In this document: positions 51,270 to 61,891 of the stretch, piece after piece
How positions within the stretch are numbered: the first letter of the stretch is position 1
How the letters are laid out: the number at the start of each line of letters is the position of its first letter
DNA from: an uncultured Paracoccus sp.
GTDB taxonomy: Bacteria > Pseudomonadota > Alphaproteobacteria > Rhodobacterales > Rhodobacteraceae
Direction: 5' to 3'
Length of the DNA stretch: 64,000 nt
Assembly (NCBI GenBank): GCA_934533075.1
Contig: CAKTBJ010000006.1
Location: forward strand, 1 to 64,000
Notes under the pieces: model-generated
The model's input: the letters and a program-made list of their open reading frames with translations, nothing else
Told to the model about the DNA's origin: nothing
The model's database searches: none
Position numbers and translations under genes: made by a program

Positions 51270-51947
51270 CTAGCGAATCGGCGGCAGGTCCAGCTGCGGG
51301 CTGCGGCAATCGCGGGCCGCATCCGGGGCGCAGCGTCGCGGCCGGAGGTCGCGGTCCAGGCAGATGCGCACCTCGGCCAGCGCGCCGGACTTGCAGGTCA
51401 CGGTGATGCCGTCGCGGACCATGCCGGGATTGGTCTCGATGAAGGCGTCCTCGATCACCGCGACCGGCACGCGCAGGGGGCGGGCGATGGCGTCGAACAC
51501 CTCCGGCAGGGAGACCGCCCCGGCCGCCGCCCGCGTTTCGGCGTAATAGTCCCGCCCCGACAGGCCCGAGCAGCGGCCATGCTTGCGCCACTGATAGAAG
51601 GCCAGCCCGCCGGACCCCATCAGGTCGGCCATGCCGGCGCTGTCGCGGCGGGTGGGGTCGGGCGCGGTCGCGGCGCAATATTCCGGCCAGCCCTGATCAT
51701 ATTGCGGCCAAAGCCCATGCACGACAAAGCCCCGCCCGGCGCCGGGGCCGCATTGCGCCTGTGCGCCGGGGCTGCCGCTGTCGCCCTCGGCCGCGCACCA
51801 GCTGGGCGACCAGCTCAGCGACAGCACCCAGTAGTCGAACGGCGCGTCGGCCCGCGCGGCCCCGGCAAGCGCGAGGGTCAGGCAGGACAGCAGGGCGGGC
51901 AGGCAGGGCCTGGGGCGGGGCGCGGAACGGGGCATCGGGCTTCTCAT
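51270..51947 (-). CDS. secreted ribonuclease T2
   Basis: This 225-residue precursor has a signal peptide (about 1-33, ending AGAARA). The two catalytic segments of RNase T2 are FVVHGLWPQ with His77 and FYQWRKHGRCS with Lys122 and His123. In the second segment the usual HE of HEWxKHG is YQ, so the common catalytic Glu is replaced by Gln119. Several Cys for disulfides are present. The enzyme should act on RNA in the periplasm or outside. ATG 51947 was chosen; ATG 51935 is an alternative. The 292-bp gap before the RTX gene carries no gene. Confidence 0.9.
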   Translation of the reverse strand: MRSPMPRSAPRPRPCLPALLSCLTLALAGAARADAPFDYWVLSLSWSPSWCAAEGDSGSPGAQAQCGPGAGRGFVVHGLWPQYDQGWPEYCAATAPDPTRRDSAGMADLMGSGGLAFYQWRKHGRCSGLSGRDYYAETRAAAGAVSLPEVFDAIARPLRVPVAVIEDAFIETNPGMVRDGITVTCKSGALAEVRICLDRDLRPRRCAPDAARDCRSPQLDLPPIR

Positions 51948-52149
51948 CGGCGGATGCGCCACTGTGACGGGACGGCGCGGGACAGTCAAAGCGGCATGAC
52001 CCGGCTTTTTCGCCTTTTCTATCGGGCCGCTTGTCCTTATATCGGTGGCAATCCCCCGAATGCGTGGACCGATCCGCCCGCTGCCGGTTCTCCGGCCGGG
52101 ACAGGGCGCCGACTTGGCCTTCGGGGACGAAACCGAAGGAGACTCTGGC

Positions 52150-52911
52150 ATGCAGAAACCGCTGATGGCCAAGGCCACCGCCGTCTGGCTGATCGACAAC
52201 ACCACGTTGAGCTTCAAGCAGATCGCCGATTTCTGCGGCCTGCACGAGCTTGAGGTGCAGGGCATCGCCGATGGCGACGTGGCCGCCGGGGTGAAGGGGC
52301 AGGACCCCATCGCCTCGAACCAGCTTGACGAATCCGAGATCGCCAAGGCCCAGGCCGATCCGGCCTATAAACTCAAGCTGAAGCACAACCCCGCCGCAGC
52401 CGGCGAGGAAAAGCGCCGCGGCCCGCGCTATACCCCCCTGTCCAAGCGCCAGGACCGCCCCGCCGCCATCCTGTGGCTGGTCAAGTTCCATCCCGAGCTG
52501 GCCGATGCCCAGATCGCCAAGCTGGTCGGCACCACCAAGCCCACCATCCAGGCCATCCGCGAGCGCACGCATTGGAACATCCAGCACATCCAGCCCATCG
52601 ACCCGGTGGCCCTGGGCCTGTGCCGGCAGACCGAGCTGGATGCCGCCGTCCAGAAGGCCGCCAGCCGCCGCAGCCATGACGTGATGAGCGATGACGAGCG
52701 CCGCAAGCTGGTCTCGACCGAGACCTCGCTGGCGATGGCCTCGGAGGAGCCGCGCCTGCCCTCGTCCATGCAGGGGCTGGAGAATTTCAGCCTGACCGGC
52801 GGCGACGACAAGGACAAGGACGCCCGCGACTATTCCGACGCGGACAGCTTCTTCAACCTGCCCGACGCGGATGACGAGGGCGACGAGGACGACGACCGCA
52901 AGGGGCACTGA
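52150..52911 (+). CDS. trcR: TrcR/DUF1013 cell-cycle transcriptional regulator
   Basis: This 253-residue alphaproteobacterial regulator has the conserved N-terminal MAKATAVWLIDNTTLSFKQI and the helix-turn-helix-like ELADAQIAKLVGTTKPTIQAI near residues 115-135. WNIQHIQPIDPVALGLC follows. DUF1013 proteins associate with RNA polymerase and affect transcription of cell-cycle genes. The last about 40 residues are strongly acidic (DDEGDEDDDRKGH). The ATG at 52150 follows AAGGAG by 9 nt. lpxK follows after only 3 bp. Confidence 0.9.
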   Translation: MQKPLMAKATAVWLIDNTTLSFKQIADFCGLHELEVQGIADGDVAAGVKGQDPIASNQLDESEIAKAQADPAYKLKLKHNPAAAGEEKRRGPRYTPLSKRQDRPAAILWLVKFHPELADAQIAKLVGTTKPTIQAIRERTHWNIQHIQPIDPVALGLCRQTELDAAVQKAASRRSHDVMSDDERRKLVSTETSLAMASEEPRLPSSMQGLENFSLTGGDDKDKDARDYSDADSFFNLPDADDEGDEDDDRKGH

Positions 52912-52914
52912 GCC

Positions 52915-53904
52915 TTGGCCCTGCGCGCGCCCGGCTTCTGGCAGGAACCGCCGGGGCTGGCGGCGCGCGCCTTGCAACCGCTTGGCGCGCTTTACGGGCT
53001 GGCGACGCGGGCACGGCTGGCGCGCGGTGCGCGGGCGCGGGTGGGCGTGCCGGTCATCTGCGTTGGCAACCTGAATGCCGGCGGCACCGGCAAGACCCCC
53101 ACGGTGATCTGGCTGATGGCGCATCTGGCCGCGCGCGGGATCGCCGCGCATGTGGTCAGCCGGGGCTATGGCGGCAGCAATCGCGCGGTGCTGCGGGTTC
53201 AGGAATCCCGCCACGACGCCGCGCTGACCGGCGACGAGCCTCTGCTGATGGCGGCTTTCGGGCCGGTCTGGGTGGCGCCCTCGCGGCTGGCTGGCGCGCG
53301 GGCGGCGGCGGCGGCTGGCGCGCAGGCGATCATCCTCGACGACGGCTTTCAGGACCCCTCGCTGGCGCATGACCTGTCGCTGGTGGTGGTCGATGCGGCG
53401 CGCGGTTTCGGCAACGGGCTGTGCCTGCCGGCCGGGCCGCTGCGCGAGCCGGTGGCGCGCGGGCTGGCGCGGGCCGATCTGCTGCTCTCGCTGGGCGAGG
53501 CTCCGGCGCAGGCGGCCTTTGATGCGCGCTGGGGCAGGGCGGTCGGCATCCCGCATCTGCGCGGCGCGGTGCGGGTCTTGCAGATGGGCATGGACTGGGC
53601 CGGCCACCGGGTTCTGGCCTTTGCCGGCATCGCCCACCCGGAGAAATTCTTCGCCACCCTGCGGGGGCTGGGCGTCGATCTGATCCATGCCGAGCCTCTG
53701 GCCGATCACCAGCCGATCACGCCCTCGCTGTTCCAGCGGCTGGAGGCCGATGCCGCGCGGCTGGGCGCGCAACTGGTGACGACCGAGAAGGACGCCGTGC
53801 GCCTGCCGCGCCCCTTGCGGCACAAGGTGCTGGCGCTGCCCGTACGGCTGGAACTGGCGGATGCCGCGCCTCTGGATACGGCTCTGGCGCGGATCGGGCT
53901 TTGA
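52915..53904 (+). CDS. lpxK: tetraacyldisaccharide 4'-kinase
   Basis: This 329-residue membrane-bound kinase of lipid A synthesis phosphorylates the 4' position. The P-loop is NLNAGGTGKTP (Gly56-Lys60), preceded by PVICVG. The catalytic aspartates lie in IILDDGFQDPSLAHD, and VSRGYGG is the substrate loop. The start codon is TTG at 52915 (MALRAPGFWQEPPG), the only start giving the normal N-terminus. The last codons and the following bases are part of an imperfect tandem duplication shared with the start of the next gene. Confidence 0.94.
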   Translation: MALRAPGFWQEPPGLAARALQPLGALYGLATRARLARGARARVGVPVICVGNLNAGGTGKTPTVIWLMAHLAARGIAAHVVSRGYGGSNRAVLRVQESRHDAALTGDEPLLMAAFGPVWVAPSRLAGARAAAAAGAQAIILDDGFQDPSLAHDLSLVVVDAARGFGNGLCLPAGPLREPVARGLARADLLLSLGEAPAQAAFDARWGRAVGIPHLRGAVRVLQMGMDWAGHRVLAFAGIAHPEKFFATLRGLGVDLIHAEPLADHQPITPSLFQRLEADAARLGAQLVTTEKDAVRLPRPLRHKVLALPVRLELADAAPLDTALARIGL

Positions 53905-54090
53905 AATCGCCGCCCGCGCGGCATGGGTCCCGCGGACAAGAGGCACTGCGCGGGCAAACGCAATCCGATTACCGATATGGCCGGGCTGCGGATCGGGCTT
54001 TGAAATCCTTGCCCGCCGTGCTTGGATCGCGCGAACGGGAGGCAGCATGCGAGCGGGCAAACGCAATCTCATCACCGATATTCCGGGCCT
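53889..54090. repeat. imperfect tandem duplication across the lpxK-peptidase junction
   Basis: Unit A (53889-53987) and unit B (53988-54090) both begin GCGGATCGGGCTTTGAAATC and both contain GCGGGCAAACGCAAT near the 3' end (53950 and 54053). Unit A holds the true end of lpxK followed by a broken copy of the start of the P1 peptidase gene (its frame reads AGKRNPITDMAGLRIGL, then stop, and lacks ATG). Unit B carries a copy of the lpxK end and the intact peptidase start. Unit B is about 4 bp longer. Confidence 0.85.
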
Positions 54091-55057
54091 GAGGGTCGGG
54101 CTGGCCTCGGATGCGCGGCTGAAGTCCGGGGTCACGGTGCTGACCGCCGATAGCCCCTTCGCCTGCGGCGTGCATGTGATGGGCGGTGCGCCGGGCACGC
54201 GCGAGACCGACCTGCTGGCCCCCGACAAGACCGTGGCCGCCGTGGATGCGCTGGTGCTGTCGGGCGGCTCGGCCTTTGGCCTTGCCGCCTGCGACGGCGT
54301 GGCGGCGGGGCTGCGGGCGCAGGGGCGCGGCTTTGCGGTGGGTCCGGTGCGGGTGCCCATCGTGCCCGGCGCCATCGTCTTCGACCTGCTGAACGGCGGC
54401 GACAAGGACTGGACCGACAACCCCTATCCGGCGCTGGGCCGTGCGGCGCTGGACGCCGCCGGCACGGATTTCGCGCTGGGCAGCACGGGCGCCGGGACGG
54501 GCGCGGCGACTGCGCGGTGGAAGGGTGGGCTTGGCTCGGCGTCTTCCGTGCTGGACAGCGGCATCACCGTGGGCGCGCTGGTCGTGGTCAACGCGCTGGG
54601 CGACGCCACCGGCCCCGATGGCCGCTTCTGGGCAGCAGCATGGGAGATGGGGGCGGAGTTCGGCAACCACGGCGCGCCCGCCCGCTTCGATCCCGGCCAC
54701 GAACCGCGCGCGATCAAGCGCCAGCGCGAGGCCACCACCATCGCCATCGTCGCCACCGATGCGGCGCTGGACAAGGCCGCGCTGACCCGGCTGGCCATCG
54801 CCGCCCATGACGGCATGGCGCGCGCGCTGGTGCCCAGCCACACGCCGCTGGATGGCGACCTGATCTTCGCCGCCTCGACCGGCGCCCGCCCTGCCGGCCC
54901 GGAGGATGCCTTCGCGCTGGGTCATGTCGCCGCCGCCACGCTGTCGCGCGCCACCGCCCGCGCCGTCTATCACGCCACCCCCGCGCCGGGCGACCGGCAA
55001 CCCTGCTGGGCCGCCGCGGCCGCCGGGCGACCGCCTGCCGACTGGACATTGCCGTAA
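54047..55057 (+). CDS. P1 family (DmpA/NylC-like, S58) peptidase
   Basis: A 336-residue N-terminal-nucleophile hydrolase of the L-aminopeptidase D-Ala-esterase/amidase group. Family features are LITDIPGLRVG at the start, VLSGGSAFGLAACDG (about 70-84) and GSTGAGTGAATARWKGG (145-161). The segment SGITVGALVVVNALGD follows, where Thr174 is the likely nucleophile freed by autocleavage. Substrates may be small or beta-amino peptides or amides. The ATG at 54047 follows GGGAGG by 5 nt. The first 15 codons have a decayed second copy upstream. Confidence 0.86.
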   Translation: MRAGKRNLITDIPGLRVGLASDARLKSGVTVLTADSPFACGVHVMGGAPGTRETDLLAPDKTVAAVDALVLSGGSAFGLAACDGVAAGLRAQGRGFAVGPVRVPIVPGAIVFDLLNGGDKDWTDNPYPALGRAALDAAGTDFALGSTGAGTGAATARWKGGLGSASSVLDSGITVGALVVVNALGDATGPDGRFWAAAWEMGAEFGNHGAPARFDPGHEPRAIKRQREATTIAIVATDAALDKAALTRLAIAAHDGMARALVPSHTPLDGDLIFAASTGARPAGPEDAFALGHVAAATLSRATARAVYHATPAPGDRQPCWAAAAAGRPPADWTLP

Positions 55058-55105
55058 CGGCATGGTCCTGTCTTCGCCAATTCCTCACATCCAAGGACCG
55101 CTGCC

Positions 55106-56584
55106 ATGCTGGACACGACGACCGACCTGAAATCCCTGCTGAAAGACCCCTCGCTTCTGGAAACCCGTGCCTTCATCGCCGGCGAGTGGGTCAATGCGCC
55201 CGACGGCAAGACCTTCCCGGTCTACAACCCCGCCCGCGGCGACGTGATCGCCGAGGTGGCCGACATGGCCCGCGAGGATGCCGAGCGCGCCATCACCGCC
55301 GCCGACAAGGCCATGAAGGAATGGGCCGCCCGCACCGGCAAGGAACGCTCGCAGGTGCTGCGCAAGTGGTTCGAGCTGATGATGGCCAACCAGGACGACC
55401 TGGGCACCATCCTGACCGCCGAGATGGGCAAGCCGCTGGCCGAGGCCAAGGGCGAGATCGCCTATGGCGCCAGCTTCATCGAATGGTTCGCGGAAGAGGC
55501 CAAGCGCGTTTATGGCGAGACCATCCCCGGCCATATGCGCGACAAGCGCATCACCGTGCTGAAGCAGCCGATCGGGGTCGCCGCCTCGATCACGCCGTGG
55601 AACTTCCCCAATGCCATGATCACCCGCAAATGTGGCCCGGCGCTGGCCGTGGGCTGCGGCTTCGTCGCCCGCCCGGCCAAGGAAACCCCGCTGTCGGCGC
55701 TGGCCATCGCCGTGCTGGCCGAGCGCGCCGGGCTGCCCAAGGGCATCTTCTCGGTCGTGACCTCCTCGCGGTCCAGCGACATCGGCAAGGCCTTCTGCGA
55801 GCATCCCAAGGTCCGCAAGCTGACCTTCACCGGCTCGACCGAGATCGGGCGCGTGCTGCTGCGGCAGGCCGCCGATCAGGTGCTGAAGTGTTCGATGGAA
55901 CTGGGCGGCAACGCGCCGTTCATCGTCTTCGACGACGCCGATCTGGATGCGGCGGTGGACGGGGCGATGGCCTCGAAATTCCGCAACAATGGCCAGACCT
56001 GCGTTTGCGCGAACCGCATCTACGTGCAGGCCGGCGTCTATGACGAGTTCGCGAAACGGCTGGCCGTGGCGGTCGAAAAGCTGAACGTGGGCGACGGGTT
56101 GAAGGAGGGCGTGACCACCGGCCCGCTGATCAACGCCGATGCCGTCGAGAAGGTCGAGGAGCATATCAAGGACGTGCTGGACGGCGGCGGCAAGGTCGTC
56201 ACCGGCGGCAAGCGCCACGGCAATGGCGGGCTGTTCTTTGAGCCGACCGTGGTGACCGGCGTGACCTCGGACATGAAGGTGGCGACCGAGGAGACCTTCG
56301 GCCCGCTGGCCCCGCTGTTCCGCTTCGAGACCGAGGAGGAAGTCATCGCCGCCGCCAACGACACCATCTTCGGTCTGGCCTGCTATTTCTATGCCCGCGA
56401 CGTGGGCCGGATCACGCGGGTGCAGGAGGCGCTGGAATACGGCATCGTCGGCGTCAATACCGGCATCATCTCGACCGAGGTAGCGCCCTTCGGCGGCGTC
56501 AAGCAGTCCGGTCTGGGCCGCGAGGGCAGCCATCACGGCATCGACGACTATCTGGAGCTGAAATATGTCTGCCTCTCGATCTGA
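55106..56584 (+). CDS. gabD: NAD(P)-dependent succinate-semialdehyde dehydrogenase
   Basis: This 492-residue aldehyde dehydrogenase oxidises succinate semialdehyde to succinate at the end of GABA breakdown. The catalytic Cys299 lies in NNGQTCVCANR (Cys301 may act as redox switch) and Glu265 in SMELGGNAP. The cofactor site carries TPWNFPNAMITRK (163-175) and FTGSTEIG (241-248), and the C-terminus PFGGVKQSGLGREGS is typical of the GabD group. The next gene, an SDR, begins 2 bp after its stop, so they form an operon. Gene symbols in the aldehyde dehydrogenase family are approximate without phylogeny. Confidence 0.87.
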   Translation: MLDTTTDLKSLLKDPSLLETRAFIAGEWVNAPDGKTFPVYNPARGDVIAEVADMAREDAERAITAADKAMKEWAARTGKERSQVLRKWFELMMANQDDLGTILTAEMGKPLAEAKGEIAYGASFIEWFAEEAKRVYGETIPGHMRDKRITVLKQPIGVAASITPWNFPNAMITRKCGPALAVGCGFVARPAKETPLSALAIAVLAERAGLPKGIFSVVTSSRSSDIGKAFCEHPKVRKLTFTGSTEIGRVLLRQAADQVLKCSMELGGNAPFIVFDDADLDAAVDGAMASKFRNNGQTCVCANRIYVQAGVYDEFAKRLAVAVEKLNVGDGLKEGVTTGPLINADAVEKVEEHIKDVLDGGGKVVTGGKRHGNGGLFFEPTVVTGVTSDMKVATEETFGPLAPLFRFETEEEVIAAANDTIFGLACYFYARDVGRITRVQEALEYGIVGVNTGIISTEVAPFGGVKQSGLGREGSHHGIDDYLELKYVCLSI

Positions 56585-56585
56585 G

Positions 56586-57281
56586 ATGAAAGTCGCGCTG
56601 ATCACGGCGGGCGGCAGCGGCATGGGCGCCGCCGCCGCGCGCCGGCTTGCCGCCGATGGCTATGCGGTGGGGGTGCTGTCATCCTCCGGCAAGGGCGAGG
56701 CCTTGGGGAACGAACTGGGGGGCTTCGGCGTCACCGGCTCGAACCTCGACCCCGCCGCGCTTCAGGTGCTGGTCGATGGCGCCATGTCGCGCTGGGGCAG
56801 GGTGGACGTGCTGGTCAACAGCAGTGGCCACGGCCCCCGCGCCCCGGTGCTGGACCTGACCGACGAGGATTGGCATCGCGGGCTGGAGGTCTATTTCCTC
56901 TCCGCCGTCCGTCCCGCCCGGCTGGTCACGCCGATCATGCTGGCGCAGGGCAAGGGGTCGATCGTCAACATCTCGACCTTCGCCGCCTTCGAGCCTGACC
57001 CGACCTTCCCGACCTCGGGCGTGTCGCGCGCGGGGCTGGCGGCCTTCACCAAGCTGTTCGCCGACGAATATGCGGCGAAGGGCGTGCGGATGAACAACGT
57101 GCTGCCCGGCTATATCGACAGCCTGCCGGAGAAGGACGAGCGCCGGGCGAAGATCCCGATGGGCCGCTATGGCCGCATGGAGGAAATCGCCGCGGCCATC
57201 GCCTTCCTCGCCTCGGACGAAGCCGGCTATATCACCGGCCAGAACCTGCGCGTGGATGGCGGCATCACCCGGTCGGTATAA
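56586..57281 (+). CDS. SDR-fold protein lacking the Tyr-Lys catalytic pair
   Basis: A 231-residue classical short-chain dehydrogenase by fold. It has the cofactor loop TAGGSGMGAA (7-16), VLVNSSGHG (75-83), the active-site Ser130 in IVNISTF and the C-terminal ITGQNLRVDGG. The place of the YxxxK motif reads SGVSRAGL, so the Tyr is Ser144 and the Lys is Arg148. Such changes occur in some SDR subgroups with altered or no redox activity. It is joined to gabD (2 bp apart), so it may act on the same semialdehyde or a related compound. A strong terminator follows. Confidence 0.85.
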   Translation: MKVALITAGGSGMGAAAARRLAADGYAVGVLSSSGKGEALGNELGGFGVTGSNLDPAALQVLVDGAMSRWGRVDVLVNSSGHGPRAPVLDLTDEDWHRGLEVYFLSAVRPARLVTPIMLAQGKGSIVNISTFAAFEPDPTFPTSGVSRAGLAAFTKLFADEYAAKGVRMNNVLPGYIDSLPEKDERRAKIPMGRYGRMEEIAAAIAFLASDEAGYITGQNLRVDGGITRSV

Positions 57282-57287
57282 AAAACC

Positions 57288-57310
57288 GAAAGGGGGAAAT
57301 TCCCCCTTTC
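57288..57310 (+). terminator. intrinsic terminator after the SDR gene
   Basis: GAAAGGGGG, a 5-nt loop and CCCCCTTTC followed by CTTTCC lie 7 bp after the stop codon. A preceding A-run (TATAAAAAA) lets it act in both directions. Confidence 0.85.
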
Positions 57311-57341
57311 CTTTCCCCGGTCCTTGCGTAAACTCCCCGCC

Positions 57342-57443
57342 ATGACCCGGAGCATCGCGCCCATTTCCCAGACACCGGCCCGCCGCAAGGCGGTGGCTGC
57401 TGCTGTGCACCTCCGCGGTCTGCTGCTTCTTACGCTGCGCTGA
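57342..57443 (+). CDS. leuL: leucine-rich leader peptide of leuA
   Basis: A 33-codon ORF begins with ATG at 57342 and ends just before leuA. Its C-terminal part is LRGLLLLTLR, with six Leu in ten residues and CTG CTG CTT CTT in a row. This is the hallmark of attenuation control by charged tRNA-Leu. Its stop codon lies inside the first arm of a stem-loop. It is too short for ordinary gene finders. Only leader-peptide function is implied; no stable protein is expected. Confidence 0.85.
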   Translation: MTRSIAPISQTPARRKAVAAAVHLRGLLLLTLR

Positions 57444-57484
57444 GCGGGCTTCCGGGCCACCGCTCAGTCAGGTGCGCGCCCGGA
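57440..57484 (+). promoter_or_regulatory. leu attenuator: two competing stem-loops
   Basis: Stem 1 is CTGAGCGG / CCGCTCAG (57440-57467) and begins at the leader stop codon. Stem 2 is TCCGGGC / GCCCGGA (57451-57484); its left arm lies in the loop of stem 1 and its loop contains the right arm of stem 1, so the two are mutually exclusive. A ribosome held at the Leu codons would change which forms. A long U-run is lacking, so the exact terminator form is not certain. Confidence 0.6.
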
Positions 57485-57516
57485 TCCCAAGGCACAACCA
57501 AGCGTAAGAGACTGAA

Positions 57517-60301
<2,785 letters not shown>

Positions 60302-60312
60302 GGCGGGGGGTC

Positions 60313-61224
60313 TTGGCGCGCAGGGACTATGATTTCGCCCGGCCGGTCCGCCGGCTGGTGATCGCGGTTCTGGCCGCGATGCTGGTTGCGGTCTTCCTGT
60401 TCTGGCGCATCGACAGCCCCCGCGCCGAGCGGTTTCGCGCCGCCTTCGTCGACCGCTTCGTGCCTTCGATGGACTGGCTGATGGCGCAGGTGACGCAGGG
60501 CGCGCGCATGGTGGCCGGCTTCCAGTCCTATGCTCGCCTCTACGAGCAGAATCAGGAATTGCGGCGCGAGTTGCAGAAGATGGCCGCGCTTCAGGACATC
60601 GCCGCGCGGCTGAAGCAGGAAAACGACCGGCTGCTGGCGCAGAATCAGGTGCGCATCGACCCGGCGCTGACCGCGATCACCGGCGTCGTGCTGGCCGATA
60701 GCGGCTCGGTCTTTCGCCAGTCGGTGCTGCTGAATGTCGGCGCGCGCGACGGCATCGTGGACGGCTGGGCGGCGATGGATGCGATGGGCATCGCCGGGCG
60801 CATCTCGGGCGTGGGCCAGCAGACCAGCCGGGTGATCCTGCTGACCGATCCGTCCTCGCACCTGCCGATCACCATCGAACCCAGCGGCCAGCACGCCATC
60901 CTGACCGGCGACAACAGCCCGTTTCCCTATCTGGAATTCATCGAGCGGCCGGAGGATGTGCGGCCCTCGGACCGGGTGTCCACCTCGGGCGATGGCGGGG
61001 TGTTCCCGCCGGGCTTTCTGGTCGGCCATGTGGTGCGCGGCACCGATGGCCGCTTCCGCGTCCGGCTGGCCGCCGATTACGGGCGGCTGAACTTCCTGCG
61101 CGTGCTGCGCAGCCATCAGGCCGAGCCGCTGACCGATGCCGGCACGCTGATCCCGCCCGATCCGGTCTTCGGCCCGATGCCGCCCCCGCCGGAGATGGCC
61201 GCGCCCGAGGCGGGGGCGCCATGA
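60313..61224 (+). CDS. mreC: rod shape-determining protein MreC
   Basis: This 303-residue bitopic protein has a short cytoplasmic N-terminus, one membrane helix (about 14-31) and a coiled coil (about 69-105, YEQNQELRRELQKMAAL). A periplasmic beta-rich core follows (about 118-270) with VLLNVGARDGIVDGWA and SRVILLTDPSSHLPI. It links MreB filaments to PBP2 and MreD. The start is TTG at 60313 with GAGG 9 nt upstream, an uncommon start codon. The tail is Pro-rich. Its stop overlaps a 45-codon ORF (ATGA). Confidence 0.93.
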   Translation: MARRDYDFARPVRRLVIAVLAAMLVAVFLFWRIDSPRAERFRAAFVDRFVPSMDWLMAQVTQGARMVAGFQSYARLYEQNQELRRELQKMAALQDIAARLKQENDRLLAQNQVRIDPALTAITGVVLADSGSVFRQSVLLNVGARDGIVDGWAAMDAMGIAGRISGVGQQTSRVILLTDPSSHLPITIEPSGQHAILTGDNSPFPYLEFIERPEDVRPSDRVSTSGDGGVFPPGFLVGHVVRGTDGRFRVRLAADYGRLNFLRVLRSHQAEPLTDAGTLIPPDPVFGPMPPPPEMAAPEAGAP

Positions 61225-61358
61225 GCGCCGTCCTGCCGCCCATGCCGCGCGCTAGCGCGGCCCGCGCGCCTGCCATGCCCGAGGAAGCCGCCCCGCCGTT
61301 GCCTCCGGCCGGGGGCGGGTGGGCTGCCACCGACCCCGAGGCCGGGGTCGTGCGATGA
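61221..61358 (+). CDS. 45-residue ORF coupled between mreC and mreD
   Basis: ATG at 61221 overlaps the mreC stop by four bases, and the stop TGA at 61356-61358 overlaps the mreD ATG at 61355 by four bases, so the ORF bridges the genes exactly. The peptide is rich in Ala and Pro (PMPRASAARAPAMPEEAAPPL) with one Trp near the end. It has no signal or membrane segment. It may be a real small protein of the elongation complex, or only a device to couple translation of mreD to mreC. I recognise no family. Confidence 0.55.
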   Translation: MSAVLPPMPRASAARAPAMPEEAAPPLPPAGGGWAATDPEAGVVR

Positions 61359-61891
61359 TCGGCCCGGCCGCCCGCGCGCGGTGGACCGGGCTGGCGCTTT
61401 ACGTGCTGATGGCCTTCGTCCTGCTGTTCTTGCGCCTGCTGCCGGTCAGTCCCGGCGCCATCGGCCTGCCGGGGCCGAACCTGCTGCTGGCGCTGACGCT
61501 GGCCTGGATGCTGCGCCGGCCCGATCAGGTGCCGGCGCTGGCCATCGCCGCCGTGACGCTGGTCGAGGACCTGGTGCTGATGCGCCCGCCGGGCCTGTGG
61601 GCGGCGGTGGTGCTGCTGGGGTCCGAGGCCGCACGAAATCGCGAGGCCCGTTGGCGCGAGGCGGGTTTCGTGGTTGAATGGCTGCGGGTGTCGATGCTGA
61701 TGGGGGCGATGATGCTGGCCAATCGTGTCGTCTCCGTGCTGTTCCTGCTGCCGGTGCCGCCTCTGGGCATGATCCTGTTGCAACTGATCGCCACCATCGC
61801 CGCCTATCCCGCCGTGGTTCTGTTCGGGCGCCTGTGCCTGGGCATGCGCCGGATGAGCATCGCCGAGGCCGAGCGGCTGGGCTATCGATGA
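61355..61891 (+). CDS. mreD: rod shape-determining protein MreD
   Basis: A 178-residue inner-membrane protein with five or six predicted helices (starting RWTGLALYVLMAFVLLFLRL). It has a polar loop EAARNREARWREAGF between helices 3 and 4 and the PVPPLGMILLQLIATIAAYP helix near the end. MreD joins MreC and PBP2 in the elongation machine. The ATG at 61355 overlaps the stop of the 45-codon ORF, and its own stop overlaps mrdA (ATGA). Confidence 0.9.
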   Translation: MIGPAARARWTGLALYVLMAFVLLFLRLLPVSPGAIGLPGPNLLLALTLAWMLRRPDQVPALAIAAVTLVEDLVLMRPPGLWAAVVLLGSEAARNREARWREAGFVVEWLRVSMLMGAMMLANRVVSVLFLLPVPPLGMILLQLIATIAAYPAVVLFGRLCLGMRRMSIAEAERLGYR

